Shown here piece after piece: positions 53,440 to 61,731 of a DNA stretch of 64,000 nucleotides (within the stretch, counting starts at the first letter, position 1; each line of letters starts with the position of its first letter). The notes below the pieces were generated by a model, which saw only the letters and a list, made by a program, of their open reading frames with translations, did not search any database and had not been told where the DNA came from. The position numbers were made by a program, and so were the translations under genes. Location of the stretch: NCBI RefSeq assembly GCF_003312425.1, contig NZ_QNUX01000016.1:43867-107866 (forward strand), written 5' to 3'. Source of the stretch: Flavobacterium psychrolimnae. GTDB taxonomy: Bacteria > Bacteroidota > Bacteroidia > Flavobacteriales > Flavobacteriaceae.

Positions 53440-55587
53440 TTATCCCTTCACTTTTTTAAGCGGTTCTGCCTTTTTGTCCAGACCACGTTTTCTCAACAGC
53501 GGTTCGATACTTGGCTCGGCACCACGGAAACGTTTGTACAAAACCATAGGATCTTCGGTCCCTCCTTTTTCCAAAACATTCTCACGGAATAATTTGGCTT
53601 TTTCAGGATTAAACAAACTAGTTGTTTTGAACGCTTCAAAAGCATCCGTATCTAAAACACCTGACCAGATGTAGCTGTAATATCCAGAAGAATAACCTCC
53701 TGAGAATATATGGCTGAAATATGTGCTGCGGTATCTTGGAATAATAGAAGAAATTAAACCAATTTTTGTCATTGCTGCTTTTTCGAAAGCATTTGCATCA
53801 ACAGTAATGTCTTTGGTTTGAGAATGGTATTCTAAATCCAATAAAGACGCAGCAAGATATTCTGTTGTGGTAAAACCTTGGTCAAAAGTACCTGCTTTTT
53901 TCAATTTATTCACTAGCGTTTCTGGAATCACTTCGCCAGTTTTATAATGCTTTGCATACATTTTTAAAACTTCTGGTTCAGCCGCCCAATTCTCCATAAT
54001 TTGAGAAGGAAGTTCTACGAAATCTCTTGGAACACTTGTTCCTGCTAAACTTTTATACGTCACATTTGACAATAACCCGTGTAGGGAATGTCCAAATTCA
54101 TGAAAGAAAGTCGTCACTTCGTCAAAAGTCAAAAGTGCAGGAGCATTTGCTGATGGTTTTGTAAAATTACAAACGATAGAAACTACTGGAGCAACACGTT
54201 TACCATCTACCGTTTTTTGATTTCTGTACGAGGTCATCCAAGCACCGCCACGTTTCGATTCACGCGGATGAAAATCCATGTACAAAACACCAAGATGTGT
54301 ACCATCTTTTTCTAAAACCTCCCAAACGGTTGCGTCTTCGTGGTATTTTGGAACATTAGTCAACTCTTTGAATTGAATTCCGTATAACTTTTCAGTTACT
54401 TGAAAAACACCTTTTCGAACATTATCTAAACTGAAATACGGTTTCAATTCTTCTTCGTCTAAATCAAAACGTTCTTTTCTGATTTTTTCTGTATAATATC
54501 TCCAGTCATACGGTTGTACCGCACCTTTAATTCCTTCTTTAGCCATCATTTTCTGAATATCTGCGGCTTCCGTTTTAGCTATTTCCAAAGCTGGTTTCCA
54601 CAAATCATTCAACAGCTTGTTTACATTCTCCGGTGTTTTAGCCATCGTTTCTTCCAAAACATAATTCGAATGCGATTTAAAGCCTAACAATCTCGCTTTT
54701 TGTCCACGAAGATTTGCTAAATCCACTGCATTCTTCTTATTATCAAAAGCATCATCATGGTTGCCTCTGGTTTGGTACGCATTCCAAATTTGCTTGCGCA
54801 ATTCTCTATTAGAACTGTATTGCAAAAACGGCATCACGCTGGAGTTAGAAAGCGTGAAAACCCATTTTCCCTCTTTGCCTTTTGCTTTAGCATCAACTGC
54901 GGCAGCATCAATTAATCCTTGTGGCAATCCGGCTAAATCTTTTTTATTATCAATAACCAACTCGTATGAATTGGTCTCCGCCAAAATATTCTGACCGTAT
55001 TTTAAACTGGTTAATGAAAGGTCTCCGTTTATTTTTCGCAATATTTCTTTATCAGCATTTGATAAATTGGCTCCGCTTCGAACGAAATCTTTGTACGCAT
55101 TATCTAAAATTTTAGCTTGTTCTAAATTTAAGCCTAATGTTTCTTTTTTGTCCCAAAGTGTTTTTACTCTTGCAAATAATTTTTCGTTCAAGTAGATATT
55201 ATCTCGGTGTGCCGATAGATTTGGCGCCATTTCTTTGGCAATGTTTTGAATCTCTTTATTGGTATTCGCCGAATTCAAATTAGAAAAAACCGTATTCACA
55301 TTCGACAATAATTCTCCGGCATTTTCCATGGCAAGAATCGTATTCTCGAAAGTAGCCGGTTGCGTATTATTTGCAATAGCATTAATCTCCGCTTGATGTT
55401 TACTGATTCCTTCTAAAATAGCGGGTTTAAAATGTTCATTTTTAATTTTGTCGAAAGGCGGCACGTTAAACGGCGTGTCGTAAGCTTGAAAAAATGGATT
55501 CATAGTTGTGTTTTCTTTTTTTTCTTGTGCTTCAATTGTTAGCATATTTCCAATGACTAACAAAATGAAAAAGGATTTTTTTCTCAT
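53440..55587 (-). CDS. M3 family metallopeptidase (peptidyl-dipeptidase Dcp-like)
   Basis: 715 residues; signal peptide 1-20 (ending TIEAQ) puts it in the periplasm. The thimet/Dcp fold is supported by the zinc motif FFHEFGHSLHGLLS with a downstream conserved stretch ENWAAEPEVL giving the third ligand region, and YMDFHPRESKRGGAW, a Dcp-type motif. It releases C-terminal dipeptides from peptides. Could work with the dipeptide uptake genes elsewhere in the window, but is not linked to them. Confidence 0.93.
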   Translation of the reverse strand: MRKKSFFILLVIGNMLTIEAQEKKENTTMNPFFQAYDTPFNVPPFDKIKNEHFKPAILEGISKHQAEINAIANNTQPATFENTILAMENAGELLSNVNTVFSNLNSANTNKEIQNIAKEMAPNLSAHRDNIYLNEKLFARVKTLWDKKETLGLNLEQAKILDNAYKDFVRSGANLSNADKEILRKINGDLSLTSLKYGQNILAETNSYELVIDNKKDLAGLPQGLIDAAAVDAKAKGKEGKWVFTLSNSSVMPFLQYSSNRELRKQIWNAYQTRGNHDDAFDNKKNAVDLANLRGQKARLLGFKSHSNYVLEETMAKTPENVNKLLNDLWKPALEIAKTEAADIQKMMAKEGIKGAVQPYDWRYYTEKIRKERFDLDEEELKPYFSLDNVRKGVFQVTEKLYGIQFKELTNVPKYHEDATVWEVLEKDGTHLGVLYMDFHPRESKRGGAWMTSYRNQKTVDGKRVAPVVSIVCNFTKPSANAPALLTFDEVTTFFHEFGHSLHGLLSNVTYKSLAGTSVPRDFVELPSQIMENWAAEPEVLKMYAKHYKTGEVIPETLVNKLKKAGTFDQGFTTTEYLAASLLDLEYHSQTKDITVDANAFEKAAMTKIGLISSIIPRYRSTYFSHIFSGGYSSGYYSYIWSGVLDTDAFEAFKTTSLFNPEKAKLFRENVLEKGGTEDPMVLYKRFRGAEPSIEPLLRKRGLDKKAEPLKKVKG

Positions 55588-55767
55588 TTAGGTGTGATTA
55601 ATTAGAATAGTAAATTTAGCCGAAATCTATTTAAAACAAGAACTACAACGGCGCCTTAACTAAATTTTATGACAACCAAAAACACTTTTATAAACGAAAA
55701 ATTATTCTGACATTATAAATTGAAAAAAAATCAATAAATTAGCTCAATCTATTACCAAATATACATT

Positions 55768-57531
55768 ATGAGAAAAATAACCACTATTTTACTTTCCGTA
55801 ACCACATCATTATTGCTGGTTAACTGTAAATCCGAAGATAAAAAACAAGACTTCAGCAGTCTGACGAAAAATTATTTTGACGACAAAAATGCCATGAGTC
55901 CATTGGATGCGACTCAAAGTGGTCAAAATCAATACAACGATCAGCTGCAGTTTGAAATGACAGACAGTTTCAGAAAATCGCAAGCCGCTTTCTTTGACAA
56001 GTACCAATCTGCTCTGAAAAATATCACCGTCGAAGATTTATCAGAAGAAGAAAGAAACAGTTACGAAATCATCAAATGGGAAGTTGAGATTGGTAAGGAC
56101 TTATTGAAACAACCTACAAATTTGCTTCCAGTTCACCAGTTTTGGGGAACGCATCTGACTATGGGGCAATTTGCAGGAGGAACCGGAGCACAACCTTTTA
56201 AAACAGAAAAAGACTATACTAATTTCCTAAAAAGAATGGATAAGTATGCTGTTTGGATTGATTCAGCGATTGTCTACATGAAAAAAGGACTTGCAAAAGG
56301 TGTTGTGTTACCAAAATCTTTAACGGTAAAACTGATTCCACAATTTGCAGAAATGGCTACGCCAAATATTGAAGACAATCTATTTTACTCTTCAATAAAA
56401 CTAATGCCTGCTTCTTTCCCTGACAGCATAAAAGAAGATTTAACAGCAAAATACACAGCGACCATCAATACCAAACTGATTCCGCAATACAAGAAAATGG
56501 CTGATTTCCTGAATAAAGAATATCTTCCTGCTTCCAGAGCAACCAGCGGAATAGGAAGTTTGCCTTTTGGAAAAGAGTTATATGCCACATATGTAAAACA
56601 ATGGACTACTACCGAAATGACTCCCGAGCAAATTCATGAATTGGGATTGAAAGAAGTAGCCCGATTGAATGCCGAAATGGAAAAGGTAAAAAACCAAGTA
56701 GGTTTCAAAGGCACATTATTAGAATTCTTTGGGGAAGTTAGAAATAAAAAGGAGTTAAAACCTTTCACCAAACCGGAAGAAGTGATTGCTAATTTTCAAA
56801 GCATTTACACACGCATCAAACCAAATGTAGATAAATTATTTGCGCTGCAACCGAAAACAAAATTCGAAATCAGACGAACAGAAGCTTTTAGAGAAAAAAC
56901 AGCCAGTGCTGAGTACAATCAAGGAACTGCTGACGGCACGCGTCCCGGTATTTTCTATGTTCCAATTCCCGATGTAGCCAATTATAATATGTATGGTGAT
57001 GAAGATTTGTTTTTGCATGAAGCCATTCCGGGACATCACTTTCAAATCTCTTTGCAACAAGAAAACGAAAGTCTTCCTGATTTCAGAAAATTCAATTGGT
57101 TTGGCGCTTATGGCGAAGGTTGGGCTTTATATACGGAAAGTTTAGGAAAAGAACTTGGATTGTATCAAGATCCGTATCAGTATTTTGGAATGCTAGGCAA
57201 TGAAATGCACCGTGCGGTTCGATTAGTTGTTGACACCGGATTACATTCCAAGGACTGGACTAGAGAGCAAGCTATTAAATATTCGTTAGCAAATGAAGCC
57301 GAAAGCGAAGCGAGCATTATTCCTGAAATTGAGCGTTATATGGCGATTCCGGGACAAGCTTTGTCATATAAGATTGGCCAGCTGAAAATAATGGAGCTAC
57401 GCAAAAAAGCGGAAACTAAAATGGGTGCTAAATTTGATATTAAAAAATTCCATGAAAAAGTATTGGAATCCGGAGTAATGCCATTGGCATTATTGGAAAA
57501 GAAAATTAATGCTTGGATAGAAAACAAGTAA
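55768..57531 (+). CDS. DUF885 family lipoprotein (putative metallopeptidase)
   Basis: 587 residues with lipobox LLLVNC (Cys20) followed by KSEDKKQD, acidic enough for possible surface exposure. DUF885 carries an M32-like zinc motif HEAIPGHHFQ (about residue 418) with a downstream Glu in YGEGWALYTESLGKE. Family members are presumed metallopeptidases; the substrate is not established. Divergent from the M3 peptidase. Confidence 0.9.
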   Translation: MRKITTILLSVTTSLLLVNCKSEDKKQDFSSLTKNYFDDKNAMSPLDATQSGQNQYNDQLQFEMTDSFRKSQAAFFDKYQSALKNITVEDLSEEERNSYEIIKWEVEIGKDLLKQPTNLLPVHQFWGTHLTMGQFAGGTGAQPFKTEKDYTNFLKRMDKYAVWIDSAIVYMKKGLAKGVVLPKSLTVKLIPQFAEMATPNIEDNLFYSSIKLMPASFPDSIKEDLTAKYTATINTKLIPQYKKMADFLNKEYLPASRATSGIGSLPFGKELYATYVKQWTTTEMTPEQIHELGLKEVARLNAEMEKVKNQVGFKGTLLEFFGEVRNKKELKPFTKPEEVIANFQSIYTRIKPNVDKLFALQPKTKFEIRRTEAFREKTASAEYNQGTADGTRPGIFYVPIPDVANYNMYGDEDLFLHEAIPGHHFQISLQQENESLPDFRKFNWFGAYGEGWALYTESLGKELGLYQDPYQYFGMLGNEMHRAVRLVVDTGLHSKDWTREQAIKYSLANEAESEASIIPEIERYMAIPGQALSYKIGQLKIMELRKKAETKMGAKFDIKKFHEKVLESGVMPLALLEKKINAWIENK

Positions 57532-57550
57532 TTTTAAGGTATAGGTATAA

Positions 57551-57582
57551 AAAAAGCTTCTCAAATTGAGAAGCTTTTTTTT
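57551..57582. terminator. Bidirectional terminator between the DUF885 gene and tRNA-Leu
   Basis: Stem AAAAAGCTTCTC / GAGAAGCTTTTT around AAATT (57551-57576), with A- and T-runs on both sides. It ends the plus gene and the minus-strand tRNA. Confidence 0.92.
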
Positions 57583-57583
57583 G

Positions 57584-57665
57584 TGCGGATAATAGGACTC
57601 GAACCTACACGCCTTGCGGCACCAGATCCTAAGTCTGGCATGTCTACCAATTTCACCATATCCGC
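57584..57665 (-). tRNA. tRNA-Leu (UAG)
   Basis: 82-nt class II tRNA on the minus strand: acceptor GCGGATA / TATCCGC, anticodon stem CCAGA/TCTGG with loop CTTAGGA (anticodon TAG), variable arm GTGCCGCAAGGCGT, T-arm GGTTCGAGTCC. Confidence 0.96.
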
Positions 57666-57678
57666 GCAATTGTGGGTG

Positions 57679-57707
57679 CAAAGATACACTTAACTTCCAA
57701 TTTTCAA
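57679..57707 (-). promoter_or_regulatory. Promoter of tRNA-Leu
   Basis: Minus strand: TTG (57705-57707), 18-nt spacer, TATCTTTG (57679-57686), 13 bp before the tRNA 5' end. Confidence 0.8.
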
Positions 57708-57773
57708 AACAATTTTGATAAAAATTATTCATACTCTTTTTTGTACTTTTGAAATATAAACAAAATTCAAATA

Positions 57774-59162
57774 ATGGAAAATATTAAAGCATACGTTCAA
57801 GAACACAAAGACCGCTTTATCAACGAGTTAATCGAATTATTAAAAATCCCATCCGTAAGTGCCGACACCGCTTATTCGCACGATGTTTTTGAAACAGCTG
57901 ATGCCGTAAAAGCCAGTTTAGAAAAAGCAGGATGTGATTTTGTTGAAATTTGTGATACTCCGGGTTATCCAATCGTATATGGTGAAAAAATTATAGACCC
58001 AACATTACCCACCGTTTTAGTTTACGGACATTATGATGTGCAACCACCAGATCCAATCGAATTATGGACTTCTCCACCCTTTGAACCCGTAATCAAGAAA
58101 ACCGAAATTCATCCCGAAGGTGCCATTTTTGCCCGTGGATCCTGTGATGACAAAGGCCAAATGTACATGCACGTAAAAGCATTAGAATATATGGTTCAAT
58201 CCAATACTTTACCTTGCAACGTGAAATTCATGATTGAAGGTGAAGAGGAAATTGGCTCTAAAAGTTTAAGCTGGTTCGTAGAACGCAATCAGGAAAAACT
58301 AAAAAATGATGTGATTTTAATTTCGGATACTGGAATGATCTCTAATCAGCAGCCATCAATTACAACAGGTTTGCGTGGCTTAAGCTATGTAGAAGTTGAA
58401 GTTACTGGACCAAACCGTGACTTACATTCTGGATTGTACGGAGGTGCCGTTGCCAATCCAATCAATGTGTTGGCTAAAATGATTGCTTCGCTTCATGATG
58501 AAAACAACCACATTACCATTCCCGGTTTCTATGATAATGTAGAAGAATTATCCTTAGAAGAAAGAGCTGAAATGGCTAAAGCGCCTTTCAATTTAGACAA
58601 TTATAAAAAAGCACTAGACCTTAATGACGTTTATGGCGAAAAAGGCTATGTAACTAATGAAAGAAATTCCATTCGTCCTACACTGGATGTAAACGGAATC
58701 TGGGGTGGTTACACCGGTGAAGGCGCCAAAACAGTAATTGCCAGCAAAGCTTTCGCTAAAATCTCGATGCGTTTGGTACCCAATCAAGATTGGGAGCAAA
58801 TCACCGAATTGTTTACCAAACATTTCACCAGCCTTGCTCCTGCCGGCGTTACCGTAAAAGTAAAACCGCATCATGGCGGACAAGGTTACGTAACCCCAAT
58901 AGACAGCATTGGCTACAAAGCCGCAAACATGGCGTATACGGAAACCTTTGGCGTTCCCGCAATTCCGGTGCGTTCCGGAGGAAGTATTCCTATTGTTGCC
59001 TTATTCGAAAAAGAGCTAAAAAGTAAGACTATCCTAATGGGATTTGGTCTGGACAGCGATGCCATTCACTCGCCAAACGAACACTTCGGGATCTTCAATT
59101 ACCTAAAAGGAATTGAAACCATTCCGTTGTTTTACAAATATTTTGTGGAGTTATCAAAATAA
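57774..59162 (+). CDS. M20 family dipeptidase
   Basis: 462-residue cytosolic zinc peptidase. Metal and catalytic motifs: VYGHYDVQPPD (His, catalytic Asp), ARGSCDDKGQM (bridging Asp), IEGEEEIGS (catalytic and metal Glu), DLHSGLYGG in the lid domain and DAIHSPNEHFG (last His). Splits dipeptides to amino acids, the end of peptide use begun by DPP IV and POT carriers. A TACTTTTG at 57744-57751 may be its -7 element. Confidence 0.94.
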   Translation: MENIKAYVQEHKDRFINELIELLKIPSVSADTAYSHDVFETADAVKASLEKAGCDFVEICDTPGYPIVYGEKIIDPTLPTVLVYGHYDVQPPDPIELWTSPPFEPVIKKTEIHPEGAIFARGSCDDKGQMYMHVKALEYMVQSNTLPCNVKFMIEGEEEIGSKSLSWFVERNQEKLKNDVILISDTGMISNQQPSITTGLRGLSYVEVEVTGPNRDLHSGLYGGAVANPINVLAKMIASLHDENNHITIPGFYDNVEELSLEERAEMAKAPFNLDNYKKALDLNDVYGEKGYVTNERNSIRPTLDVNGIWGGYTGEGAKTVIASKAFAKISMRLVPNQDWEQITELFTKHFTSLAPAGVTVKVKPHHGGQGYVTPIDSIGYKAANMAYTETFGVPAIPVRSGGSIPIVALFEKELKSKTILMGFGLDSDAIHSPNEHFGIFNYLKGIETIPLFYKYFVELSK

Positions 59163-59181
59163 ATCCCTTTCATCAAATACT

Positions 59182-59213
59182 AAATCCGCTCTACACAGGG
59201 CGGATTTTTTTTT
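59182..59213 (+). terminator. Rho-independent terminator after the M20 gene
   Basis: Stem AAATCCGC / GCGGATTT (59182-59189, 59200-59207) with a 10-nt loop and a run of Ts. Confidence 0.85.
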
Positions 59214-59215
59214 GG

Positions 59216-59314
59216 GCGTTTCCCGCTGAAAATAGCGGGTCAGGCTGTCCGTTCTCAATCTTTTTATTTTTTAAAACAAAAAAATAAAAAGGATTTCCAC
59301 TCCCATCCTTAACG
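59216..59314 (-). repeat. Dispersed intergenic repeat, copy 2 (inverted)
   Basis: Read on the minus strand it gives GGAAATCC, T-rich/A-rich inverted arms, AAGATTG and GCGGGAAACG in the same order as 51796-51879. It additionally holds a small CCCGCT/AGCGGG hairpin at its plus-strand left end. Confidence 0.7.
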
Positions 59315-59350
59315 CAAACCGCTGACTATCAAAATATTTTTCTTTAAAAT

Positions 59351-59380
59351 TTGTTTATGTTATTTTTTATTCTACATTTG
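59351..59380 (+). promoter_or_regulatory. Promoter of the lipoprotein-blaI-M56 operon
   Basis: TTG (59351-59353), 19-nt spacer, TACATTTG (59373-59380); ATG at 59407 follows 26 bp later. The -7 element lies inside the dyad at 59372-59383. Confidence 0.8.
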
Positions 59381-59383
59381 TAG
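59372..59383. promoter_or_regulatory. BlaI/CopY-type operator CTACA-TT-TGTAG
   Basis: Perfect 12-bp dyad CTACATTTGTAG containing TACAnnTGTA, the box bound by BlaI/MecI/CopY-type repressors. It coincides with the -7 element, so binding should block transcription. A second TGTAGAG (59399-59405) repeats the right half 20 bp downstream (first copy 59379-59385). Confidence 0.7.
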
Positions 59384-59406
59384 AGCAATGTTTTAACATG
59401 TAGAGT

Positions 59407-59832
59407 ATGAAAGTCCAAAATCAATATAAAATTATCATCCTTTTAATATGTATAAGCCTAACCAGCTGCAAAATTAATCAAACCAAAAACGGATTAAAAA
59501 CAGGCAAATGGATTCAGAAGGAAAAATTCATGAACACCGAATCTGTCGCAACAGGAAGATACAAAAAAGGAGATAAAACAGGAACTTGGAAAGAATTTAT
59601 GAGCGATCGACTACTTTCAAAAGAAAAGTATAAAAAAAATAGTTGCCACGTTATCAAATATCACAATACTGGAAAAATTCAACAAATAGGATTTTCAAAA
59701 AAACATGTAATCGAATCAAAAATAGAATGGCTGCCTACAGGAGAATGGACATTTTATGACTCCGAAGGGGTTTTACTAGGAACCAAAATCTATGAAAAAG
59801 GAATACCTGTTCAAGAAATTCACACCAAATAA
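59407..59832 (+). CDS. Small lipoprotein with MORN/YwqK-like repeats
   Basis: 141 residues. Lipobox SLTSC (Cys21), then repeats of the form NGLKTGKW, YKKGDKTGTW and TGEWTFYDSEG, the MORN-like pattern of YwqK-type proteins. Function unknown; such proteins are often surface or periplasmic lipoproteins. As first gene of the operon under the BlaI-type operator it is probably a target of the regulator encoded next (9 bp downstream). Confidence 0.78.
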   Translation: MKVQNQYKIIILLICISLTSCKINQTKNGLKTGKWIQKEKFMNTESVATGRYKKGDKTGTWKEFMSDRLLSKEKYKKNSCHVIKYHNTGKIQQIGFSKKHVIESKIEWLPTGEWTFYDSEGVLLGTKIYEKGIPVQEIHTK

Positions 59833-59841
59833 AAAATAAAC

Positions 59842-60216
59842 ATGCAACAACTAACGAACGCTGAAGAACAAGTAATGGAACACCTTTGGAAACTCGAGAA
59901 AGCCTTTATGAAAGACTTGCTTGAAGCCTACCCAAAACCAAAACCCGCAACCACAACCATCGCTACTTTATTAAAAAGAATGATCGACAAACAATTTGTA
60001 GCCTACAATGAATTTGGGAACTCTCGTGAATATTATCCTTTGGTCAAGAAAACCGACTATTTCTCGAAACACGTCAACGGATTGATTAGTAATTTCTTCA
60101 ACAATTCCGCATCACAATTCGCCTCTTTCTTTACCACCGAAACCAATTTGTCTCAAACGGAACTGGAAGAACTCAAGAAAATAATCGATAGTGAAATTTT
60201 AAAAAAGAAAAAATGA
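59842..60216 (+). CDS. BlaI/MecI/CopY family transcriptional repressor
   Basis: 124 residues: winged helix-turn-helix QQLTNAEEQVMEHLWKLEKAFMK (given in part: LTNAEEQVMEHLW), recognition part KPATTTIATLLKRMIDKQFV and C-terminal dimerisation helices. Family repressors bind TACAnnTGTA dyads and are inactivated by proteolysis triggered by a BlaR1/MecR1-like M56 protein. The stop overlaps the start of the M56 gene by 4 bp (ATGA). The dyad on the operon promoter fits autorepression. Confidence 0.93.
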   Translation: MQQLTNAEEQVMEHLWKLEKAFMKDLLEAYPKPKPATTTIATLLKRMIDKQFVAYNEFGNSREYYPLVKKTDYFSKHVNGLISNFFNNSASQFASFFTTETNLSQTELEELKKIIDSEILKKKK

Positions 60217-61574
60217 GCGACTTTCTAATCAAATCGACAATTACTTTATGCGTATTACTGGCAGTGTATTATTTGTTTTTGGAAAAAGAAAAAATACACG
60301 TTTTCAATAGGTTTTATTTGTTGTTCAGTCTTGTTTTCTCGATGGTGATTCCATTTATAACTATTGAAGTAATTCAGGAAATAGCACAACCTACAGTTAC
60401 ACCCGGAAATATCCAAATACTACAAGGAAGCCCTATAATCATGGAGGAAACAAATTATCTGGCGATAGGATTATGGAGTTTGTATGCTGTAGTAACACTC
60501 GTTTTGGCGATACGCTTTTTCAGTAATATCATCAAGATTTCATCTAAAATGAAGTCGAATACACCTATTGACTATAAGAATGCCAAATTGATTTTGGTAA
60601 CCGAAAAAACGTTACCGCATACTTTCCTGAATGCAATTTTCATCAACGAATCGGAATACAACAACCGTCAAATTGAAGCGGAACTGTACACACACGAATT
60701 GACACATGTAACCCAAAAACACACTTTGGATATTTTATTCATCGAACTATTAAAAACCGTATTTTGGTTCAATCCTGTTTTTATTTTTTACAAAAAAGCA
60801 ATACAACTCAACCACGAATTTCTTGCTGATGAGAAAGTAGTGACCTCCTATAACAATGTTCCGTTCTACCAATCTTTGTTACTCTCAAAGACAAGCTCGA
60901 ACCCAACTTTTTACTTGGCCAGTAATTTGAACTATTTAATAACTAAAAAACGATTACTTATGATGACGAAAACCACATCAAAAACAGAAGCTTTATTAAA
61001 AAAAGTAATACTCATGCCAATAGTAGCTACACTATTATTTTTACTTTGTACTAAAGTCGTTGCGCAGGAAAAAACTGAACCTCTCACTGCTGACCAACCC
61101 AAAAAAGCACAAACAGATGATGAAAGAAAAGATGCTTATTATTCTGGAGTTAGAGTCATAATCCATGACCTTATCAATAACAAAAAAATTGATAAAAAAT
61201 ATGAAGATTTAACTTTAGAAGAAAAAAGAAAATGTTTTTTCTATGTACCTAATGCGTTTCAAAAAAAATCTCCAAACGAAAAAGAGTTGGAAAACTTCAA
61301 AGATTCTAAGAAATACGCGATATGGGTGGATGGTAAACACGAACCAAATGCTCATTTGAATAATTTCAAACCAACTGATATTGCTTTTTTTCAAGGAAGT
61401 AGCGTTTCAAAAAATGCTAGAAGCAAAAAATTCCCGCAAGCCTTTCAATATAATTTTTACACACATAATTATTTTGATAAAAATTTAAAAAACTCGCATA
61501 AGAAATTCTCCGGAGAGAAAGTAGAAGTTACACTTTCAAATAATAAAAATGTCAGACCTATAAGAACCAAATAG
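60213..61574 (+). CDS. M56 family metallopeptidase (BlaR1-like), copy 1
   Basis: 453 residues. N-terminal membrane helices (about 4-22, 33-52, 88-108) and the zinc motif YTHELTHVTQKHTLDILFIE (HExxH about 163) with NHEFLADEKV supplying a further ligand, then a fourth helix near 272-288. As in BlaR1/MecR1, the protease is thought to sense an envelope signal and relieve repression by BlaI. No penicillin-binding sensor domain is present. The C-terminal ~165 residues (after VVAQEKTEP) are unlike those of copy 2 and match no domain I know. Confidence 0.9.
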   Translation: MSDFLIKSTITLCVLLAVYYLFLEKEKIHVFNRFYLLFSLVFSMVIPFITIEVIQEIAQPTVTPGNIQILQGSPIIMEETNYLAIGLWSLYAVVTLVLAIRFFSNIIKISSKMKSNTPIDYKNAKLILVTEKTLPHTFLNAIFINESEYNNRQIEAELYTHELTHVTQKHTLDILFIELLKTVFWFNPVFIFYKKAIQLNHEFLADEKVVTSYNNVPFYQSLLLSKTSSNPTFYLASNLNYLITKKRLLMMTKTTSKTEALLKKVILMPIVATLLFLLCTKVVAQEKTEPLTADQPKKAQTDDERKDAYYSGVRVIIHDLINNKKIDKKYEDLTLEEKRKCFFYVPNAFQKKSPNEKELENFKDSKKYAIWVDGKHEPNAHLNNFKPTDIAFFQGSSVSKNARSKKFPQAFQYNFYTHNYFDKNLKNSHKKFSGEKVEVTLSNNKNVRPIRTK

Positions 61575-61608
61575 TTAAAGAATCAATTGATTTACAAAAG
61601 CCAAATTT

Positions 61609-61731
61609 ATGTTTCCTGAATCAGCTTCGCAATTTGCCTCATTCTTTACCAAAGAAACCAATTTGTCTCAAACGGAATTGGAAGATCTCAAGAAAATAAT
61701 CGACAGTGAAATTTTAAAAAAGAAAAAATGA
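61609..61731 (+). pseudogene. Relict blaI 3' end in front of M56 copy 2
   Basis: A 40-codon frame from the ATG at 61609 ends in TGA overlapping the next ATG (ATGA), as in the parent gene. From codon 6 on it reads SASQFASFFTKETNLSQTEL.. and closely matches the last ~35 residues of the BlaI protein at 60100-60216. It carries no DNA-binding part, so it is a duplication footprint, though it may still help couple translation of the downstream gene. Confidence 0.88.
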
